NCBI GenBank assembly: GCA_016806645.1
Contig: JACSYO010001818.1
Coordinates: 1,251,001-1,315,000 of the forward strand
Reading direction: 5' to 3'
Source: Ophiodon elongatus
Taxonomy: Eukaryota; Chordata; Actinopteri; Perciformes; Hexagrammidae
Length of the DNA stretch: 64,000 bases
Shown: positions 58,131 through 64,000 of the stretch, piece after piece
Position numbering within the stretch: position 1 is the stretch's first letter
How the letters are laid out: every line of letters begins with the position of its first letter
Translations under genes and position numbers: made by a program
Notes under the pieces: generated by a model
Seen by the model: the letters and a program-made list of their open reading frames with translations, nothing else
What the model was told of the DNA's origin: nothing
Database searches by the model: none

Positions 58131-58620
58131 AAAGTCTTACCGTTCGGATCTTGTTACCTGGCATAATTGAAATTAGCACAGTTAATTAATTGGCATGTAA
58201 TTCAATGTTGACACAACGCTTCCACAGCGGCCCTTTAAGCTTCAAACATCAGCATATTATATACAACCCCTCGCCTTGACCAATTAAAGCCAGCAGTCGC
58301 CGTGGCGTCTGCAGAAACTCCCGCATGGTAAGCACATCTATGAGGTTAATTGCACTGACCCTTTGTTTTCCCTCTTGTTGTCATTCCGTTACACTAACCA
58401 CGGATGCAACGCGTGAGCAGTCACCATGGCGATGGGGCTACAGGGAAAATACATGATTTGCCTCCAGTCCTTCATCAGCATCACTGAAGGCTGTATAACA
58501 GCAGCAACGTATTCATTGTTGCCGCTGAGCAGACAGCTCATTAATTATCGGATCGGCTGTAACCGCTACGGCTCGAGTAGTTAGGAAATCATCTACAGGG
58601 AGGACGTATAGGGTGATTTG
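58131..58620. promoter_or_regulatory. Conserved-looking block with RFX-like site
   Basis: GTCACCATGGCGAT at 58420-58433 is close to the RFX X-box palindrome GTTGCCATGGCAAC. Also AGTTAATTAATTGGCATG near 58180, GAGGTTAATTGCACTG near 58341 and CTCATTAATTATCGG near 58538. Unique, CpG-retaining. Confidence 0.28.
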
Positions 58621-59118
58621 TGTGGCAGCCTGGCTTTGCAGAATTTAGTTAAATGTGCTTTAACATGCAAATACTGATTTGTGTGCATAGAAAAAGTCTC
58701 CCCTCTGTAATGGGCATGTGCTCAGGAGAAATGAGTGGAAACAGACAGGACAGGGGTTTGATGTTGCAATAGTGCCGTGTGTATTTCAACTTCAAAAAGC
58801 ACACTTTCTCATTCCCGGAATTTCTTTCAACTTTGAGTGATGGTTTCATTTTCTGCTTAAATTGTCTTGACAAATGAAGTTAGGTAAATAAAGCTTGAGT
58901 GGGTAACTATGGAGAAGCCAGAAAGAGTAAGCTAGATGAAAAAAAAACAAACAAGAAAAGATCCAACCCAAAAACCCAGCTCAGTGTTGCCAACTCTTTC
59001 CCAATGAAAGTAAGCGAGTAGCACCAGCTCTACATCTAGCGAGCCAGCAACACTGACTGCCTGTCCCTTTCTCTCCAAATCCCCCCCCCCCAAATTATCA
59101 TAATGAATGTAAACAATG
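58621..59118. other. No recognised feature
   Basis: C-run at 59081-59090. The minus ORF 58932-59123 is unsupported. Confidence 0.35.
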
Positions 59119-59419
59119 AACACTGTGGCTCAGCGGTAGAGCAGAGTAGTCCTTCAATCAGAGGATCGGCAGTTCGATCCTCCGGCTCCGCTAGTCCATG
59201 TCCATGTGTCCTTGGGTAAGACACTTAACCCCAAATTGCTCCCGCATGCGGTTCCTGCGGTGTATGAATGGGTTTAGATCGTCCTGATGGACAGGTGGCA
59301 CCTTGCATGGTAGCCCCTGCCATCAGTGTATGAATGGGTATGAATGGTGACATTAGTGTTAAAGTGCTTTGAGTGGTTGGAAGACTATAAAAGATCTATA
59401 AAAGTACAGTCCATTTACC
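59119..59419 (+). mobile_element. tRNA-derived SINE, copy 2
   Basis: Better kept than copy 1. The A box TGGCTCAGCGGTAGAGCAG (59126-59144) and B box GGTTCGATCC-like CAGTTCGATCC (59170-59180) are polymerase III promoter parts. Then come TCCTTGGGTAAGACACTTAA (59209-59228), GCACCTTGCATGGTAGCCCC, GTGTTAAAGTGCTTTGAGTG, and the tail AAAGTACAGTCCATTTACC. It keeps the 'gacacttaacccc' core that copy 1 has lost. The antisense ORF 59036-59224 is the usual SINE artefact. Confidence 0.93.
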
Positions 59420-60644
59420 TTTTACATGTGCTGGGCAATGAGTGCACGGGCAGAATGGGGCAGGCAGGTAGCTCGTCCAATCATTTTGGTTTGGGCTAAA
59501 CAAAATTGTGTGCAGTGCAGGCGTATTACAGTTGTGCAACCGCCACTGATAAACACATTTCATTTGAATAGGTTTGAAGCCTGGTGGGGTTAGACTTTAC
59601 AGTTTTTCACAAGAAAAAAATAAAAGCAACAAAAAATAAAAAGCATCTCACTTTTCCCATCGTCTCACGACTCCTTCGATTTTTTGTGTGTGTCCTGACC
59701 CCCCCTGGTTGGGAACCCTCACTGTAAATCGTGGTGGAGGATATCATTATCGGAGTGCATCCTCACATCAGAACAGCCAGTGAGATTGTGTTGAGCCGCC
59801 TGCTCATTTGCAGATGTGTCTCCTTATGGATGTCCACGGGTGATCGCTGTGCCCACACAAGCCCCTGCAGTGCAGAACCTGTGAGGCAACAAAATCACTT
59901 GGCTAGGTTGATGAAAATATTGTGTTTTGGGTCAAAATAAGTGTGTTTGTTTGTTACATAACTTGTGTACTTGGGGTTTGTCAAGTACAATATACTTTAT
60001 TGAGCTGAGTGCTCTGTCACTAACACTCACGCTTGTGCTTTTTTATGATTAAAAGTTCATTTTGTGAGCTAATTAAAAAAAAAAATTAAGTTATGTTGGT
60101 TATTTGTTGTAAGGAGGGAGAAACCGGAAAAAAATCCAGCATGAAATAAAAAAATAAATCATATTGAAACAAAAAATGTTGTTTTTTATGCTTCTAGCAG
60201 GAAGGTGTAAATTATTGTAGTCAAATGAGCCATGAATTATTGTATTTCATATTGGGAGGCCTTTGAATAGGTCGTCCTTTTTTGTGTTTAAGTTGGTACT
60301 GTATATTTCTGTATATTGTACACCAGATAAAACACCTCTGCCTGTCCGTAAAAACAAGATTCCACCTGGTCTGTAAATACCAGATAATTAGTGGCCATTA
60401 TCATTTCATCACCATTTCAGATGCAAATTGAAGAGGACATTTGGGGTCTCAAACACATTCGCATTCATATAGTGATTTCAATAAAAATGCTCGTCCAGAC
60501 TGAGGCATATTGTGCCCACCTGTCAATTGCACCTTTCAAAAACCTGCTGGACCATCATGCAGCAGTGGAATGGGAGGGCATATTAAAAAGGTCATATTAT
60601 TTGAAATTCAAGGCACTTTGAATGAAATGAGAGCCCATTTATTC
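59420..60644. other. No gene recognised
   Basis: A-rich around 59613-59642 and 60074-60176. 60380-60600 has a mildly conserved-looking texture. The ORF 59731-59940 has no recognised motif. Confidence 0.35.
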
Positions 60645-60692
60645 AGAGAGAGAGAGAGAGAAAGAAAGAGAGAGAAAGAAAGAGAGAGAGAG

Positions 60693-60743
<51 letters not shown>
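60645..60743. repeat. 99-bp (GA)n/(GAAA)n pure purine tract
   Basis: Uninterrupted A/G on the plus strand: GA units broken regularly by AAAGAAAG words. Mirror-symmetric parts make triplex (H-DNA) possible. It creates the Arg/Glu/Lys run of the ORF 60510-60836, which is spurious. Confidence 0.98.
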
Positions 60744-60910
60744 TTCATAATCATCTATAATTTTGCGGGGGAAAAAAAGAATCAATTTTTGACAGACATA
60801 TTATGGCGTGAAATATATTCCTACGCACCACAATGAATAACGAAATGAGGAGGGCAGTGTAAGTGGTTCTGCAGTTCAGTGGTGGTTCAATGCTAAGTGG
60901 TTATCCAGCA
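60744..60910. other. No recognised feature
   Basis: Short unassigned stretch. Confidence 0.35.
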
Positions 60911-61330
60911 CTGTAGATGTGTCATCACGGAGAACAAACATCATTAAACTTATTATTCATTGCAGTAGCTTTGCAGAAGCCCCTGATGGCACATTAACAA
61001 CAGTCTACTGAGAGACGCATCACTCTTCAGTGGCCCTAAAGAGGCGAATGAAAAGCATTCCCATTGACTCGCCCTCCTCCACCAAGCCCATTAATGATAA
61101 TCATTATTTTCCCTTTGTTCATTATGATCCACACTCCTCCATTAACGAGGACTCTAATATCCCCTTCCAGTGTGTGGAGATGTAAGTTCTGTGTATCCTT
61201 AAAGTGCCTCTTTTACCACATTACCTCAACGCGCACAGCAGGAGGCCGACATGATAAGTGACAAATGAGCGCTCGCTTTGGGTATCAACCCCCATCTCTA
61301 TTGTAATTATCTCTTTTCATACAGTCTCAA
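60911..61330. promoter_or_regulatory. Conserved-looking noncoding block
   Basis: CCCATTAATGATAATCATTA at 61087-61106 and a following TTTGTTCATTATGATCC near 61116 pack several homeodomain/SOX-like cores in 45 bp. TTGTAATTATC near 61301 and a pyrimidine-rich end TTTTCATACAG (61314-61324). Confidence 0.28.
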
Positions 61331-62420
61331 AACCACTTTGGCTCTGGCTTCAGAACCCAGTCAATCACATGGCTCAAAAACGCCAGCGGGGGAATCAGTT
61401 TTGCAACTATAACGAAGCAAGCTAGTTATTTTTTTGTTCTTCTCCATCTCTGTGGTTTTCAAGGTTGGCACTGCATGCACTGAGTGCCAATCACATCTAT
61501 TGTGCTTAACTTCTTTTTGGTATTGATCTGTTTTTTTTTTGTAATCCCTAGATTCAAAACAATTGTATTGAATGGATTTCAAAACACCAAAGGTTCCGCT
61601 TGGTGTTCTTTTTGCTTTTTAAAAGCTTTTCATTATTCACGAATCCCATGAAAAGATCAAAACTGACGACGAATGTATTTTTCTAACGAGTATTATCAGT
61701 CTGATGTGGCTTATGCTTCACACCAAAGACCTCTAATATTCCAAAAATGATAGAAACATATTAAATATCCATATTGTTGGATTGGGTGACATGTTCCTCT
61801 GTTGTGATGAATACAACCAGTGTTGTCTCATATCCTCCGTTTGCTTCAGCACTATGCGTCCATCATATCCTTCCCTGTCTTGAGCATATTCAAACTCAGC
61901 ATCCAACCCAACCATTGTAAACAACTCACGTACCTCTTGAACCCCACTGAGCCACTAACAGGTCAAGTGATGTGTAACTGGCCGACACTGGTGCTCATAC
62001 TATGCTGCCAGTGTCAAACCTACAGGCCTTTATTTTGAATAGATACAATCGTGTAGCTTAAAAAGTCTTTAATAGAACTTTCAATCAGTATAAACATCAT
62101 ATAGCTCATACAGAACAAATTATACGGTATTTCTTAAAGGGGAAAAGGAACGTTTAATTCCAAAGTAGCTATAATTAACAAAGAGAACTTAAAAGGAAAC
62201 ATGAACCATCTATTTTATGACAGAGTTGTTTTATAATAATAAACTTAAAGTGTTCATTGTAATTAAGGAACATTTTATCAAAGAAACCACTAAGGCTGTG
62301 TTTTTTATATTTTTTGGAGTTATGACATGGAGGCAGTCTATATTCGTGACTTGCATAGTCTCTTCTCTAAATAAACTTGCATCTTCACACTTAAAAAAAC
62401 AACTTCCAAAATGGTTTACG
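61331..62420. other. No gene recognised
   Basis: AT-rich DNA; 62160-62420 may be the worn left part of the repeat that follows. Confidence 0.35.
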
Positions 62421-62640
62421 TAGTTTTTAGGTTTACTTGGTTTGGTTTAGGCAACCAAAGCACTTGGTTAGGCTTAGAGAAACATAGTAGTTTGAGTTGA
62501 ATTAAGTTATATATATATATATGATACAACTATGGTAGAATGAGTCAAAGTTTACTTGGCTTCACATAGGACACAAACAGTGTTCTCCCAGGTGAAAGTC
62601 GTGTGTTTGTTTGTCCGTTCAATAACGACACAGATGGGTC
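62421..62640 (+). repeat. Dispersed fish repeat with internal (AT)n
   Basis: ACGTAGTTTTTAGGTTTACT, TTTGGTTTAGGCAACCAAAG, TGGTTAGGCTTAGAGAAAC, then (AT)n at 62508-62522, then GGCTTCACATAGGACACAAA and TCTCCCAGGTGAAAGTCGTG. This is the order of an abundant fish repeat known to me from memory. A fragment of the same family lies inverted at 17196-17375. Confidence 0.65.
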
Positions 62641-62940
62641 CACATTGGAGTTAGTTGAAAGTCCAGTGAGTCCCATTCAAACGCTAAAGGGTGGGAGTGA
62701 CAACATGTTGAAACTATATACTGTTCATCAGACAACTATTATAAGTATCATTCATTCTTTAGTTAAGTTTCGGTCTTTTAATTGGATTTGTTGATAACTA
62801 GCGAGTACAAGTATAATGCCAAGTTCACCCTTTACCATGTGACTTTGACTGTCGTCGGAATGTTCTCTTGCTTGATGCCAAGTGTTTGCCAGTCAAAAGC
62901 TGCATGAAGAGAGTCAATGCAAAGGGGGTGAATATAGAGG
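62641..62940. other. No recognised feature
   Basis: Unassigned AT-rich stretch. Confidence 0.35.
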
Positions 62941-63420
62941 ATGCCAATCTCTGCTTGTCGCATCAGTGCCTTCTAGTTGACCATGAAACCCAATCTGGGC
63001 GCTGATGAAGCGCCTGTCAATGGCAGAGGCCCGACAAAGACGTGTCTTTGCCTCTTTATAAATCACTCCCCCCTTTGCTGCCGCGGAGTGAACCTGGGGC
63101 TTTTACCTCTGGGTGAACCTCCTGGCAAAAAGCAATTTGTCAATGGCTCATCTGCATTCAAGCCGTAGCCAGTGTGATGTGGTGGAGACTGACAACTCCA
63201 TCAGCCTGTTCTCCAGAAGTCTGCAGAGTTCCGCGGTGGATATGCCGGGTCGATTGGTGGAGGTGGGTCCTCTTGTTTTCATGAAACAGCGAGGCTACTT
63301 GGGGGGGAAACGGCAGTTTAACCAGACATGCCGAGTTAACGGCACACTGTTGTTTCACAGGCTCCGTGATACAGAAGCAAGACTGGGAATATTCCTCACC
63401 GCACCGCTCTGTAGTTGACC
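62941..63420. promoter_or_regulatory. Conserved-looking noncoding block
   Basis: Unique GC-balanced DNA with the hairpin GGCGCT / AGCGCC (62998-63014, loop GATGA). A plus ORF (63113-63418) overlaps a minus ORF (63158-63358); neither has a recognisable domain. Confidence 0.22.
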
Positions 63421-64000
63421 CACTGCGCCTACTGCTGATGCTTGATGTGACACCTCCCCACCCGGTTTCTCACCGACAACATCAGCTACCAGCCTCCATT
63501 ATTTATTATTTCCTCTCAACCGGTACTTGAAACAAGTGCATGTTCAAAGCAGTAACGGTGAGATCATGTTCCCTCTCGCATGAACACATGTGGAGCATTT
63601 TTATGTGTTGACAGCATTTGATACTCGCACACTGTGTCCAACTCACTCTTTTTTTTTTTTTACAGATGTTAAGGGGCAAACCATGACATTTATAAGGCTA
63701 ATGGGGAATGTTTTCACAATAACAAAATAAATGGAAGATAAATTATGAATAGTAATAATTAGTAAAGGTCACAGCCCAGTGATTACAGTGATATTTTGTA
63801 CAGTGTCAATATATTACGTAGTCACAAAAGAAAACGGAAAAAAATTAGGAAAGACATCTAGAAATAAAGAGGCTAAATTTGATCAGAAATGTTATCTAAA
63901 AACACTTTTTAATAGTCAGAACAGTAACAGTATTATATTTTATTTATTTATTTATTTTTGCAGGGCAACATTGTGCCATAATCCCACTCAAAAGAACTGA
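63421..64000. other. No gene recognised
   Basis: T-run then ACAG at 63650-63665 and (TTTA)n then TTTTTGCAG at 63939-63963 are acceptor-like, but no open frame with protein-like content follows either one. The (TTTA)n run is a minor microsatellite. Confidence 0.35.

Noticed and set aside
59126..59200. tRNA gene suggested by A and B boxes
   Set aside because: The boxes are followed by the SINE body and tail, and the sequence does not close into a normal cloverleaf with an acceptor stem.
60510..60836. Arg/Glu-rich protein ORF
   Set aside because: Translation of the purine microsatellite.
1..64000. CRISPR array, prokaryotic operon, phage or endogenous retrovirus
   Set aside because: No regularly spaced repeats with unique spacers, no tightly packed long ORFs, no long terminal repeats and no gag/pol-like frames were seen on either strand.

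Overview
The window looks like vertebrate, almost certainly teleost (spiny-rayed fish), nuclear DNA. It is AT-leaning and open reading frames are short everywhere. It carries (GT)n, (GA)n, (AT)n and (GCAC)n microsatellites, two clear tRNA-headed SINE copies plus one worn copy, and fragments of several dispersed repeats that I recognise from memory as common in spiny-rayed fish genomes. I see no operons, ribosome-binding sites, CRISPR arrays, rRNA genes or functional tRNA genes. I find no convincing complete protein-coding gene. The best coding hint is one exon-like stretch of 43 codons at 11041-11170. The window therefore reads as intergenic or intronic DNA, possibly a gene desert.

Layout. 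1-12 kb: a worn repeat at the left edge, a fish-type ~21-bp minisatellite ending in a perfect 73-bp inverted repeat (1732-1929), conserved-looking blocks near 3.4-3.7 and 6.0-6.7 kb, a fold-back repeat at 7.4-7.7 kb, a 19-bp perfect hairpin at 10.4 kb and the exon-like ORF at 11.0 kb. 12-24 kb: a worn SINE on the minus strand, the first copy of a repeat seen again at 46 kb, a reverse-oriented piece of a repeat seen again at 62 kb, and a homologous inverted pair at 20.8 and 23.6 kb. 24-32 kb: the densest stretch of unique, CpG-containing, homeodomain-site-rich sequence. It includes a paired SOX-like palindrome, a G-run tract and a CpG-island-like segment at 31.54-32.22 kb.

32-48 kb: dispersed repeats at 32.5, 33.7-34.3, 38.6-39.1, 43.1, 45.5-46.2 and 46.2-46.5 kb alternate with conserved-looking islands. 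A long inverted repeat with G-quadruplex potential lies at 46.83-46.97 kb. 44.5-50 kb: a ~0.9-kb direct duplication (44461-45430 and 48916-49860) in which 29-82-bp blocks stay identical or nearly so while the rest has diverged. 51-64 kb: two SINE copies on the plus strand (51.7 and 59.1 kb), a dispersed repeat at 57.2 kb, a 99-bp purine tract at 60.6 kb, another repeat at 62.4 kb, and conserved-looking islands at 52.3-52.7, 54.8-56.8, 58.1-58.6, 60.9-61.3 and 62.9-63.4 kb.

If the conserved-looking islands are real enhancers, the window is best read as a regulatory landscape for a developmental gene outside it. I cannot name that gene. 'Conserved-looking' is a judgement from base composition and motif content only; no alignment was possible. 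Family statements about fish repeats come from memory and need a library search.
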